Below are positions 13,540 to 21,401 of a stretch of 21,482 bases of DNA, one piece after another. The notes under the pieces are model-generated. The model worked only from the letters and a program-made list of their open reading frames with translations, searched no databases and was not told the DNA's origin. The DNA comes from Bog-564 sp035509915 (GTDB lineage: Bacteria > Actinomycetota > Acidimicrobiia > Acidimicrobiales > UBA8190). The stretch spans positions 1-21,482 of the forward strand of contig DATKIB010000080.1 of assembly GCA_035509915.1 (NCBI GenBank). Reading direction: 5' to 3'. The position numbers and the translations under genes were made by a program. Positions within the stretch are counted from its first letter, which is position 1; the number at the start of each line of letters is the position of its first letter.

Positions 13540-16500
13540 TTACGAGCAGCCGCTCGTCGTGCCGCAGCTCGTGCACACATAGCAGGATCCCGCCCGCTGC
13601 ATGACCATGCCGCACTGGTAGCAAAGCGGTGCGTCGCGCTGCTCGGGGCGAACGAAGGTCGCCGGTGCAGGCGGCTCCACAGCCGGTCCGGCCTTAGCAG
13701 AAGGCGGGACCGGGCTCGTGCCGGCATCCTCCACCATCCCCTCCTCGAGGACCGCCGCCTCCTCGACCCCGGGAAGGGTGGGCTGCATGCGCTCGGAGGT
13801 GGACAGCACGCCCAGGCCCTCGCGTTCCTCACGTGACAGGTAGTCGAGGGCAAGGCGCCGGAAGATGTAGTCGAGCAGGCTGGTGGCGATGCGCAGGTCG
13901 GCATCGTCCGTGATCCCTGCGGGCTCGAAACGCATGTTGGAGTACTTGCTCACGTATGTCGCCAGCGGCACGCCGTGCTGGAGCCCGAGACTGATCGAGA
14001 TCGAGAAGGCGTCCATGATCCCGGCCAAGGTCGAACCCTGCTTCGAGACCTTTATGAAGACCTCGCCGGGGCGGCCATCGTCGTACTCCCCCACCGTCAC
14101 GTAGCCCTCGCAATCAGCGACACGGAACGCAAAGGTGTTGGACCGGCGCTTGCGGGGCAGCCTCTCGCGCACTGCTCCGACCACCACCGTGTCGTGCTCA
14201 CGCTGCTGCTCCTTGGCTAGAGCCGCCTCGAGCTCGGCGATCCTCGCCGCGATCTCGCGGTCACGTGCCTCGGGCTCGGAGCCCGCCGGTGCGAAGTCCC
14301 CGCCTGCGCCGACGACCTCGGTCTTGCCGTCCTTCTTGGTCGTGGAGAGCGGCTGGCCCACTTTGCAGTTGTCCCGGTAGACGGCGACGGCCTTCAGCCC
14401 CATCCTCCAGGCGTCGAGGTGTACCTGCTCGATGTCCTCGACGGTCACGTCCTCGGGGGTGTTGATCGTCTTGCTGATCGCACCGGAGATGAACGGCTGT
14501 ACCCCTGCCATCATCCGCACGTGCCCGAGGTAGTGGATGGTGTTGTCGCCCATCGAGCACGCGAACACCGGCAGATGATCGGCCGACAGGTGCGGTGCAC
14601 CTACGATCGACTTGTGCTCGTCGATGTACGCGACGATCTCCTCGACCTGTTCGGGCGTGTACCCCAACCTGGTGAGCGCCCTGGGCACGGTCTGGTTGAC
14701 GATCGACATCGTCCCGCCCCCGACGAGCTTCTTGGTCTTCACCAGACTCAGATCTGGCTCGATGCCGGTCGTATCACAATCCATCAACAAAGCTATAGTT
14801 CCAGTCGGAGCCAAAACTGTTGACTGCGAGTTGCGCACGCCGAACTTCTCGCCTGCCTCCACCGCTTCGTCCCATGACTCCTGAGCTGCCGACAGCAGCT
14901 CGTGCGGCACGAGCTCCTCGTCGATCTTCGCCACCTCGGCCCTGTGCATCCGAAGCACGTTCAGCATGGCCTCGCTGTCTGCGTGGTAGCCGGCGAACGG
15001 TCCCATCCGCGCTGCAGTGCGCGCCGATGTCGCGTATGCGTGGCCCGTCATGAGCGCGGTGATCGAAGCCGCCCATGCGCGGCCCTCGTCGGAGTCGTAG
15101 GGAAGTCCCTGCGCCATGAGGAGCGCGCCGAGGTTGGCGTACCCGAGCCCGAGCTCGCGGTAACGGCGAGAGTTCTCGGCGATCTTCTCCGTCGGGTAGT
15201 CGGCGTTGCCCACGAGGATCTCCTGTGCGCTGAACACCACCTCGACGGCAGCCTTGAAGCCCTCGACGTCGAAGCTGTCGTCGTCGTTCAGGAATTTCAT
15301 CAGGTTGATCGACGCCAGGTTGCAAGCCGAGTTGTCGAGATGCATGTACTCAGAGCAATTGCGCACCACGAAACCATCAACAACATATGAGTGGTTTCTT
15401 GGTTCAGCAAGGTTGTACGTGAGCTCCACACCTTCATTCGTTCGCTCGAGTACGTGCGCCGTGCGACGAGCACTGTATGGGCCGCGAGGGCTCTCGACAA
15501 TCACGTCTCGAAGAAGCGCGGCCTTTCTCGACAAAGAGAACCCGATGTGCTCAGCGAATGCCAGCACCGATTCAGAAGTGATTCGGAGATCGAAGCTGGC
15601 CGATTGACCGTAGACAACGGATTCACCGCTTCTATTCGTGTAAGAAAAGGCCCCATGCTTACTAGCACCTCTTCCCTGATATAGGCGACTGGTGATACCA
15701 AACGTGGTGAGCAGTCGCTGCACGCCAAGAAGGAGGGTACGAGAGGTCGAGCCAAGGCCGACATACGACCCACCGACTCGATTCAGCACCACGCACCCGT
15801 CGGCGTCGTACAAACCCCGGAGAAATGCTGCAACCGTCTCCTGAGGGGCTTGCTCGATCGACCAAGGTACTTCCTTTTCAGGACCTTTGACCGGCTTGAC
15901 CCCGAGTGCCTCGATGAATCGCTTGAATGCTCGCCGGGAGATTCTCAGCTGTGCCGTCCCATTGTCTTGCTCGGACACCTTCAACGGCCGACCGTCGTTA
16001 ATCCACTCAGCCAACTCGGCATGACGAGGCAAGATCTCGTCACGGTCCTCAGCGCTGCCATAGATCGTCGCGACTATCGATCCCGAGGTACTGCCATCGC
16101 CGATCAGCCATCCAAGATAATGTGCGAACTCCTCCGTCCATTCCTCTGGCAGGTTCAAGGTTCCGCTGTGGTCGCCCTTCGTCCGGTACGACTCAGGATC
16201 GTTTGACACTGGAAGAGCGGGGTCTGCGTTGACGGCCGGAGACTCGAGATCCATAAGCTTTACTTCGTCGGTAAAGAGGAGATCGCGCGCCTCGACATAG
16301 CCGCGGTTCGTGGTAAAGATCCTGTGGCCAGGAGTGGAACGAAGCTCCATGCCGTTGTCAAAACGGAGCCGGACGATTTCGTTGTACCCAGTGATCATGA
16401 ACGCTTCCGGAGTGGTGAGCTCGACGCGTTCCGATGGAGCTTCGTAATTCGTGGCGTCATGGGTATAGACGCCGAATGCTTCGCCTCGATTCACACGATC

Positions 16501-18693
16501 GAAGAGCTCGGAAAACGGGATCAGGCCCTTGTCGGTGTGGACTCTGGCCGTCCCAGGAAAACAAGGGTTGCTCCCGTTGATGCGTCCAGCGTTGGGGGCG
16601 GTGTGCCACCGGTTGATCGTTGAATCGAATTGCATGCCTGGGTCGGCACACTCCCAGGCGGCGTGCGCTATCTGGCGGAACAGGTCGCGTGCCTTCACAT
16701 TCCGGACCTCGGAGCCGTCGCTCCGCCTCACTAGCGCCCAATCGCCGTCGTCCATTACCGCCTGCATGAACTCGTCGGTCACCCGCACGGAGTTGTTGGC
16801 GTTCTGGTACTGGATCGAGAACGAATCGACCCCGTCGAGGTCCATGTCGAACCCGGCATCTCGCAACACGCGGGCCTTCCGCTCCTCGAGAGCCTTGCAC
16901 CAGATGAACTGCTCGATGTCAGGGTGATCCGCGTCGAGGATCACCATCTTGGCGGCCCTACGGGTCTTTCCGCCTGACTTGATGGTGCCGGCTGAGGCAT
17001 CTGCACCGCGCATGAACGACACGGGCCCCGATGCCGTCCCCCCACCTTGCAGGTTCTCGCTCGAGGCTCGTATGCGAGAGAGGTTCACGCCCGCGCCGGA
17101 GCCACCCTTGAAGATGATCCCCTCCTCCCGGTACCAGTTGAGGATGGAGTCCATCGAGTCGTCGACCGAGAGGATGAAGCAGTTGTGGACCCGCAGCCCC
17201 GAGCTCAGGTACTCGCCACTCTCGGTCTGGATGTCATAGACATCCATCTCTCCGACCTGTTCGATCCGCTCGATCTCGAGTCTCTTCGTCGAGCCCTGAG
17301 CATGCCCATCGAGCTCAAGGCTCAGATCCAGCTTGGAGGCCTTAAGCGGGTCGACAAAGCCGATCTCCTCTGCAAACGCAACCCGGTCTCCAAGCGTTTG
17401 GATCGACACGCTCCAGGTGCCATGACGATTCTCACGCTTGTCCGTCTTGAATCTCACTCGCGAATAGATCCCAAACCGCCCGAGCAGGGCCTGGACGCCG
17501 CGCACGACGCCTTCCGAGATCATGTCCAGCGCCACGACGGCCGAGCGCTCACGAATAGACACGTACCCTTCGGCCTGAAAGAGACTTCTCAAGTACGCAG
17601 CGACGATTGGAAGTGGAGCAGAGAACAACCTCGAGGGCACCGTCATCGAAGTCCCGCGAACACGAAGGCCCCAGTGGTCGACGAAGGGCTCCAAGGCTGG
17701 CCCATAGAGACGTGTACGACGGCAATCTAGAGAGCCGTCGAGCGTCGGGACACGACGCTCGTGACGATGCACGTCTGGAAAGATCTTGTCGATGGCGTCG
17801 AGGACCCACGTACGCTCTGCATCAGTAACCGTGATCGCTTCGATGGTCAGCGAACGATTCGTCCCCTCGTACTGACCGACGAACCCATCCGACTGGAGCC
17901 AACCCGCGAGGGCCGCCTCTGCCATCGCTCGTGAGGTGATCTCGCCCTTGCCATACTCCTCGCTACGGCACCACTGGAGCTGGTCGGAGGGACGGAGATC
18001 GCCAGCCGGGACAAAATGGCCGTACTGCTCGTCGCTGGCCTTCCAGACGAGGTGATCAGCCGTGACGTCCAAGCGGTGACCAGACTTCATGTGGATACGC
18101 AGCACCGGCTTACGACCGTTGTGCTTCACTGCGACGATCCGTGTGACGCCGCGAGCGTCGAGTACTTTCGTCCCGACCGCGTCCTCTTCTACAAGTCGTC
18201 CAATTGGAACCAAACCCTCTGGAGTGTCTACGAGAGCGTCGTACGGCTGGCACGCCGAGGCCTGCTGCGGCACGCCCTTGACCCCGATGTTGAACCAGAC
18301 GGGAGAGTTGAACGCGGCCTTCTGGGTGACGATCACGTGCTTGAGCTCGTCGCGAAAAGCCTCTGCCTCGGCTGCGTCCTCGAAGTAGCCGTCCTTCAAG
18401 CCCCACTCCGTGATCGTGTCCGCCACCCGGTCGGCCACCTGCTTGAGCGAGGACTCGCGCTCGGGGGTGCCGGGGGTACCCCGGAAGTACTTCTGGGCGA
18501 GGATGTTCGTGGCGTTAACGCTCCAGCCCGCTGGCACCTCGACCCCGAGCTGCTCGAAGGCCACCTTGCCGGTGCGGTAGTCGCTGATGCGGGCGTCGCG
18601 CCTGTCCCAGACGACCTCGTCGTAGGGGTGGACCCCCTCAGTGGTGAAGTGCCGCCCGATGCCGATGCCACTGCGCTGCGGTGCGATCGCCAT
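13540..18693 (-). CDS. nrdJ: Adenosylcobalamin-dependent (class II) ribonucleotide reductase with two inteins
   Basis: A 1717-residue precursor that becomes 958 residues when both inteins are removed, a normal NrdJ size. The enzyme reduces ribonucleotides to deoxyribonucleotides using a cobalamin-derived radical. The spliced protein would read 'QQASA|CFILSVDD' at junction 1 and 'NGSNP|CSEYMHLD' at junction 2. Cys505 (SACFIL) corresponds to the redox cysteine, Cys1113 (NPCSE) to the thiyl-radical cysteine with the adjoining Asn and Glu, and Cys1123 (NSACNLASI) to the second redox cysteine. 'LAPTGTIALLMDCDTTGIEPD' follows, in shorter pieces, near 1294-1314. The C-terminus has a Cys-rich zinc-ribbon-like tail (CYQCG, CYVCTSCG) expected to shuttle reducing power. 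The ATG at 18693 begins 'MAIAPQRSG'; a 23-residue longer reading is unlikely. It has its own promoter and NrdR-type boxes. Confidence 0.95.
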   Translation of the reverse strand: MAIAPQRSGIGIGRHFTTEGVHPYDEVVWDRRDARISDYRTGKVAFEQLGVEVPAGWSVNATNILAQKYFRGTPGTPERESSLKQVADRVADTITEWGLKDGYFEDAAEAEAFRDELKHVIVTQKAAFNSPVWFNIGVKGVPQQASACQPYDALVDTPEGLVPIGRLVEEDAVGTKVLDARGVTRIVAVKHNGRKPVLRIHMKSGHRLDVTADHLVWKASDEQYGHFVPAGDLRPSDQLQWCRSEEYGKGEITSRAMAEAALAGWLQSDGFVGQYEGTNRSLTIEAITVTDAERTWVLDAIDKIFPDVHRHERRVPTLDGSLDCRRTRLYGPALEPFVDHWGLRVRGTSMTVPSRLFSAPLPIVAAYLRSLFQAEGYVSIRERSAVVALDMISEGVVRGVQALLGRFGIYSRVRFKTDKRENRHGTWSVSIQTLGDRVAFAEEIGFVDPLKASKLDLSLELDGHAQGSTKRLEIERIEQVGEMDVYDIQTESGEYLSSGLRVHNCFILSVDDSMDSILNWYREEGIIFKGGSGAGVNLSRIRASSENLQGGGTASGPVSFMRGADASAGTIKSGGKTRRAAKMVILDADHPDIEQFIWCKALEERKARVLRDAGFDMDLDGVDSFSIQYQNANNSVRVTDEFMQAVMDDGDWALVRRSDGSEVRNVKARDLFRQIAHAAWECADPGMQFDSTINRWHTAPNAGRINGSNPCFPGTARVHTDKGLIPFSELFDRVNRGEAFGVYTHDATNYEAPSERVELTTPEAFMITGYNEIVRLRFDNGMELRSTPGHRIFTTNRGYVEARDLLFTDEVKLMDLESPAVNADPALPVSNDPESYRTKGDHSGTLNLPEEWTEEFAHYLGWLIGDGSTSGSIVATIYGSAEDRDEILPRHAELAEWINDGRPLKVSEQDNGTAQLRISRRAFKRFIEALGVKPVKGPEKEVPWSIEQAPQETVAAFLRGLYDADGCVVLNRVGGSYVGLGSTSRTLLLGVQRLLTTFGITSRLYQGRGASKHGAFSYTNRSGESVVYGQSASFDLRITSESVLAFAEHIGFSLSRKAALLRDVIVESPRGPYSARRTAHVLERTNEGVELTYNLAEPRNHSYVVDGFVVRNCSEYMHLDNSACNLASINLMKFLNDDDSFDVEGFKAAVEVVFSAQEILVGNADYPTEKIAENSRRYRELGLGYANLGALLMAQGLPYDSDEGRAWAASITALMTGHAYATSARTAARMGPFAGYHADSEAMLNVLRMHRAEVAKIDEELVPHELLSAAQESWDEAVEAGEKFGVRNSQSTVLAPTGTIALLMDCDTTGIEPDLSLVKTKKLVGGGTMSIVNQTVPRALTRLGYTPEQVEEIVAYIDEHKSIVGAPHLSADHLPVFACSMGDNTIHYLGHVRMMAGVQPFISGAISKTINTPEDVTVEDIEQVHLDAWRMGLKAVAVYRDNCKVGQPLSTTKKDGKTEVVGAGGDFAPAGSEPEARDREIAARIAELEAALAKEQQREHDTVVVGAVRERLPRKRRSNTFAFRVADCEGYVTVGEYDDGRPGEVFIKVSKQGSTLAGIMDAFSISISLGLQHGVPLATYVSKYSNMRFEPAGITDDADLRIATSLLDYIFRRLALDYLSREEREGLGVLSTSERMQPTLPGVEEAAVLEEGMVEDAGTSPVPPSAKAGPAVEPPAPATFVRPEQRDAPLCYQCGMVMQRAGSCYVCTSCGTTSGCS
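15358..16563 (-). mobile_element. Intein 2 of nrdJ (402 residues, LAGLIDADG type, atypical C-terminal Arg-Asn)
   Basis: Residues 711-1112 of the precursor, inserted between 'NGSNP' and 'CSEYM'. It starts with the nucleophile Cys ('CFPGTARVHTDKG'), has the block B TPGH motif with His790, and two homing-endonuclease motifs, 'LGWLIGDG' (860-867) and 'LRGLYDADG' (958-966), with Asp866 and Asp965 as acidic residues. The C-terminal block is 'HSYVVDGFVVRN' before Cys+1. The penultimate residue is Arg (codon CGC) instead of the usual His, while the terminal Asn is kept. Base use is richer in A+T than in the host gene: 15601-15660 has 29 of 60 G/C, against 37 of 60 in the extein at 14581-14640. The intein frame is intact. 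Confidence 0.92.
17182..18252 (-). mobile_element. Intein 1 of nrdJ (357 residues, LAGLIDADG type)
   Basis: Residues 148-504 of the precursor, inserted between 'PQQASA' and 'CFILSVDD'. It begins 'CQPYDALVDTPEG' (Cys1 nucleophile), has block B 'TADH' with His214, homing-endonuclease motifs 'LAGWLQSDG' (262-270) and 'LRSLFQAEG' (368-376), and ends 'SSGLRVHN' before Cys+1. All standard splicing residues (Cys1, TxxH, His-Asn, Cys+1) are present, so it should splice by the class 1 pathway. In the second endonuclease motif the acidic residue is Glu375 instead of Asp, which LAGLIDADG enzymes can tolerate. Confidence 0.93.
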
Positions 18694-18758
18694 TACCGTC
18701 CCACCCTTTCCTTCAGCTTCGAGCCTAAGACCCCGGCTCCCCGAGGTGCTCCCCCAAA

Positions 18759-18774
18759 CCACAAGATGTTGTGG
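18759..18774. promoter_or_regulatory. NrdR box 1
   Basis: CCACAAGATGTTGTGG is a 16-bp inverted repeat (18 bp including the flanking A/T) that fits the NrdR consensus acaCwAtATaTwGtgt at 12 of 16 positions. NrdR is the ATP/dATP-sensing repressor of ribonucleotide reductase genes. The box lies in the nrdJ 5' untranslated region. Confidence 0.8.
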
Positions 18775-18789
18775 TCTCTCCCCCCGATA

Positions 18790-18805
18790 CCACGAGATGA
18801 GGTAG
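18790..18805. promoter_or_regulatory. NrdR box 2 (weaker)
   Basis: CCACGAGATGAGGTAG shares the core CCAC-AGATG and the later GT with box 1 and starts exactly 31 bp from it, close to the three helical turns at which paired NrdR boxes normally lie. It matches the consensus at only about 8 of 16 positions, so the call rests mostly on the spacing. It overlaps the expected transcription start. Confidence 0.6.
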
Positions 18806-18807
18806 CT

Positions 18808-18823
18808 ATTACAGCACTGTAAT
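18808..18823. promoter_or_regulatory. Palindrome ATTACAG-CA-CTGTAAT over the nrdJ -10 region
   Basis: Perfect 7-bp arms with a 2-bp centre, covering the -10 element and part of the spacer of the nrdJ promoter. It is distinct from the NrdR boxes and could be an operator for a second regulator. On the minus strand it reads CTGTAATAG at one edge, close to CTGTAACAG in the palindrome near 6677. Confidence 0.5.
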
Positions 18824-18837
18824 TACGAGTGTGTCAA
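18808..18837 (-). promoter_or_regulatory. Promoter of nrdJ
   Basis: On the minus strand a perfect -35 TTGACA (18832-18837) and a -10 TGTAAT (18808-18813, 5 of 6) are 18 nt apart. Transcription would start near 18801, leaving a leader of about 108 nt that carries both NrdR boxes. That leader is too short for a complete cobalamin riboswitch. Confidence 0.75.
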
Positions 18838-18947
18838 CGAGAGGTCCGGTCCATCCGCCCTGGTCGGCGGCCATTCGCGAAGGTTCGCGCTCGTGATCGT
18901 TCGCACTTGCGGGGGCCTTGCGCGGGGGCGCGGATATCGTCCCCCCG

Positions 18948-20462
18948 GTGCCTTGCGTGATCGCCGTGGACGCGGGCACGACGGGGATCCGGGCCCTCGC
19001 CATCGACCTCTCGGGAGCAGTGGTCGACGTCTCCTACCGGGAGCTCACTCAGTACTTTCCACGGCCGGCGTGGGTCGAGCACGACCCCGCTGAGATATGG
19101 GACTCGGTCGCCGCGACCATCACCGAGGTCGCACTCCGCCAGCATGCGGAAGGCCGCCCGGTAGCGGCGATCGGAGTCACCAACCAGCGCGAGACCGTGG
19201 TCGCGTGGGACCGAAGGACCGGGACTCCGCTTCACCGGGCGATCGTGTGGCAGGACCGCCGAACCGCAGAACGCTGCGACGAGCTTCGCGAGCTCGGGCA
19301 CCTGCCTTTCGTTCGCCAGAGGACGGGCCTCGTCCTCGACCCCTACTTCTCCGCCACGAAGATGCACTGGCTCATCGACGAAGGCGGTGTGGCGACGAAC
19401 CCGGACCTCGTGCTCGGCACCGTCGACGCGTGGGTGGTGTGGAACCTGACCGGTGGCACGGCCGGCGGGGTCCTCGCCACCGAGCCGTCGAACGCCTCGC
19501 GCACCCTGCTGCTCGACATCGGCACATTGTCGTGGTCGGAGGAGCTGTGCGAGCTGTTCGGCGTGCCGATGTCCGCTCTTCCCGAGCTGCGACCCTCGTG
19601 CGGGCGCTTCGGCGTGGTCGGAGGCGACCTGGCGACGGTGGACGCCCTCGAGGGTGTGCCGGTAAGCGGCATCGCCGGCGACCAGCAGGCGGCACTGTTC
19701 GGTCAGGCGTGCTTCGAGCGCGGCATGGCCAAAGCCACGTACGGCACCGGCACGTTCGTCCTGTCGAACATCGGAAGTGTCCTCGGCGAACCGGCAGAAG
19801 GCTTGCTCACCACCGTCGCGTGGGATCTGGCCGAGCATGCGGCGCCCTCACCCTCGGTGGTGTACGCGCTAGAAGGAGCGGTGTTCTCCACCGGATCCGC
19901 CATCCAGTGGTTGCGCGACGGCCTGGGGCTCATCGCCGACGCATCCGAGACCGGTCCGATCGCAGGTCTCACGCCTGACACGGAGGGTGTCTACTTCGTC
20001 CCTGCCTTCACCGGGCTCGGCAGCCCCTGGTGGGATCCCTATGCCCGAGCGGCCATCACCGGCCTGACCCGCGGGTCGGGCAAGGCGCACCTGACACGCG
20101 CCGTGGTGGAGTCCATCGCCCATCAGGTGCGTGACGTCGTCGACACCATGCGAGAAACCGGAGCGCAGATCGCAGCCCTGCGCGTCGACGGCGGGGCGTC
20201 GGTGATGGACCTGCTGCTGCAGCTCCAAGCCGACCAGATCCGGGTGCCGGTCACGCGCCCGACCACGACCGAGACCACCGCCCTCGGGGCGGCCACGATG
20301 GCCGGGCTGGCAGAAGGCGTGTGGGGCAACCTCGACGATCTCGCCGGGCTCTGGCACGCGGACGTCGAATACGAGCCCAGAGCCAGTGCCGTCTCAGCCG
20401 ACTCCGCGCACGCCGGGTGGCGCCGGGCCGTGGAGCGTTCCCTGGGCTGGGCATTGCCATAG
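18948..20462 (+). CDS. glpK: Glycerol kinase
   Basis: A 504-residue FGGY-family kinase (E. coli GlpK has 502) that makes glycerol-3-phosphate from glycerol and ATP. Family sites in order: phosphate loop 'VDAGTTGIRA' (7-16), 'TNQRETVVAWD' (Arg81, Glu82), 'IVWQDRRT' (Trp101), 'LDPYFSATK' (Tyr133), catalytic-base 'GDQQAALFGQ' (Asp245), 'YGTGTFVLSNIG', 'PAFTGLGSPWWDPYARA' and 'VDGGAS-MDLLLQLQAD'. The loop has Ala and Gly-Ile where GlpK usually has DQGTTSSR, a small deviation; the glycerol-contacting residues are conserved. I chose the GTG at 18948, which gives a normal GlpK N-terminus; the TTG at 18918 would add ten residues of unlikely sequence. It is divergent from nrdJ and convergent with the acyltransferase gene. 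No facilitator or regulator gene is adjacent in this window. Confidence 0.92.
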   Translation: MPCVIAVDAGTTGIRALAIDLSGAVVDVSYRELTQYFPRPAWVEHDPAEIWDSVAATITEVALRQHAEGRPVAAIGVTNQRETVVAWDRRTGTPLHRAIVWQDRRTAERCDELRELGHLPFVRQRTGLVLDPYFSATKMHWLIDEGGVATNPDLVLGTVDAWVVWNLTGGTAGGVLATEPSNASRTLLLDIGTLSWSEELCELFGVPMSALPELRPSCGRFGVVGGDLATVDALEGVPVSGIAGDQQAALFGQACFERGMAKATYGTGTFVLSNIGSVLGEPAEGLLTTVAWDLAEHAAPSPSVVYALEGAVFSTGSAIQWLRDGLGLIADASETGPIAGLTPDTEGVYFVPAFTGLGSPWWDPYARAAITGLTRGSGKAHLTRAVVESIAHQVRDVVDTMRETGAQIAALRVDGGASVMDLLLQLQADQIRVPVTRPTTTETTALGAATMAGLAEGVWGNLDDLAGLWHADVEYEPRASAVSADSAHAGWRRAVERSLGWALP

Positions 20463-20530
20463 CCCTCGGGTCTTGGGCCAAGGGTCTCGAGCACACGGGA
20501 CCACGACTGCGGGCCGGTGATTCGAGTACG

Positions 20531-21322
20531 TCAGGTACGACTGAGCTCGTTCCCTCCGGGGACCGAGTGCGCGAGGGCGATGCCCCTGGACGCTTCGCCG
20601 TTGCCGGGCGTCGCCTCCGGAAGCGCTGCGGGCTCCGCCCCGCCCACCACGCCGTGCTTCTTGGCGTAGTGGTCGACGTATTGCTGTCCCGACAACGCCC
20701 TGATCTCGAACATCAGCTCGTCGGTGAGGGCCCGAAGAGCGAGAGGGTCCGACGCCGCGCCGTGGTCGAAGCGCGCTAGCCGCAGGGGCTCGCCGAAGTG
20801 GACCACGATCTGCTTGAAGGGTCGTGGCCTGTTCGACCCGGGACGCTGCACCTCGGCCGTGCCGCACATGCCGACTGGCACTACAGGCACCCCACAATCG
20901 AAGGCGAGCCTGGCGACTCCCGTGTGGCCGCGGTAGAGGCGCCCGTCTGGGGAGCGCGTGCCTTCGGGGTAGATGCCGAGCACGCCTCCGGCGCGAAGCA
21001 CGTCGCGAGCGGCGGCCAGGGCCCGCTCCGACGCGCTGCCGCCCTCACGGCGCATCGGTATCTGCCCCACGGCCCGGAAGAACCAAGCCGTCTTCCAGGA
21101 GTCGAAGTACTCGGCCTTCGCCACGAATGTGACCCTCCTGCGGACGACCAGAGGAAGGAACAGAGAGTCGAGAAAGGTGACGTGGTTGGGGGCGAGGATC
21201 ACCGGGCCACGCGCCGGCACGTGCTCTCGCCCTTCCACCTTCACCCTCCACAGGAGCAAGAAGATGGGGGTGAGCAGCACTTTCAGCACCCAGTACGCCA
21301 CTTCGAACACGGTAGCGCGCAC
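20531..21322 (-). CDS. PlsC-type 1-acylglycerol-3-phosphate acyltransferase
   Basis: A 263-residue membrane-associated acyltransferase. A hydrophobic N-terminal segment (about 8-26) is followed by the catalytic NHxxxxD motif 'NHVTFLD' (46-52, His47/Asp52), 'KAEYFDSWKTAWFFRAVGQIPM' (69-90, motif II region), 'YPEGTRS' (118-124, motif III) and 'VPVVPVGM' (motif IV). These are the four LPLAT motifs, so it probably acylates lysophosphatidic acid or a related lysolipid. The start is taken as GTG at 21322, with GGGAG six bases upstream; a TTG at 21382 gives a 20-residue longer form lacking a site. A Gly/Ala/Pro-rich tail follows the domain. It is divergent from a TetR gene that may control it. Confidence 0.9.
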   Translation of the reverse strand: MRATVFEVAYWVLKVLLTPIFLLLWRVKVEGREHVPARGPVILAPNHVTFLDSLFLPLVVRRRVTFVAKAEYFDSWKTAWFFRAVGQIPMRREGGSASERALAAARDVLRAGGVLGIYPEGTRSPDGRLYRGHTGVARLAFDCGVPVVPVGMCGTAEVQRPGSNRPRPFKQIVVHFGEPLRLARFDHGAASDPLALRALTDELMFEIRALSGQQYVDHYAKKHGVVGGAEPAALPEATPGNGEASRGIALAHSVPGGNELSRT

Positions 21323-21364
21323 TTCGAGCTCCCGACCCGCGTGACCAGCAGGAAACGACGATCC

Positions 21365-21381
21365 TGGTCTTCGAGCGACCA
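21365..21381. promoter_or_regulatory. Candidate TetR-type operator TGGTC-N7-GACCA
   Basis: Perfect 5-bp arms in the 79-nt space between the divergent acyltransferase and TetR starts, ending 21 nt before the TetR start codon. The size and position suit a TetR operator controlling both directions. The arms are short enough that chance is possible. Confidence 0.4.
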
Positions 21382-21401
21382 AGGCCTGTAGCGTCGAAGC
21401 G

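Noticed and set aside
18694..18801. Cobalamin riboswitch in the nrdJ leader
   Set aside because: The predicted leader is about 108 nt, too short for a complete cobalamin riboswitch, and I could not find a B12-box-like core. NrdR boxes explain the dyads better.
20463..20530. Terminator between the convergent glpK and acyltransferase genes
   Set aside because: Only a tight CTTGG-G-CCAAG dyad with a 1-nt centre and no T-run is visible, which is insufficient to call a terminator.
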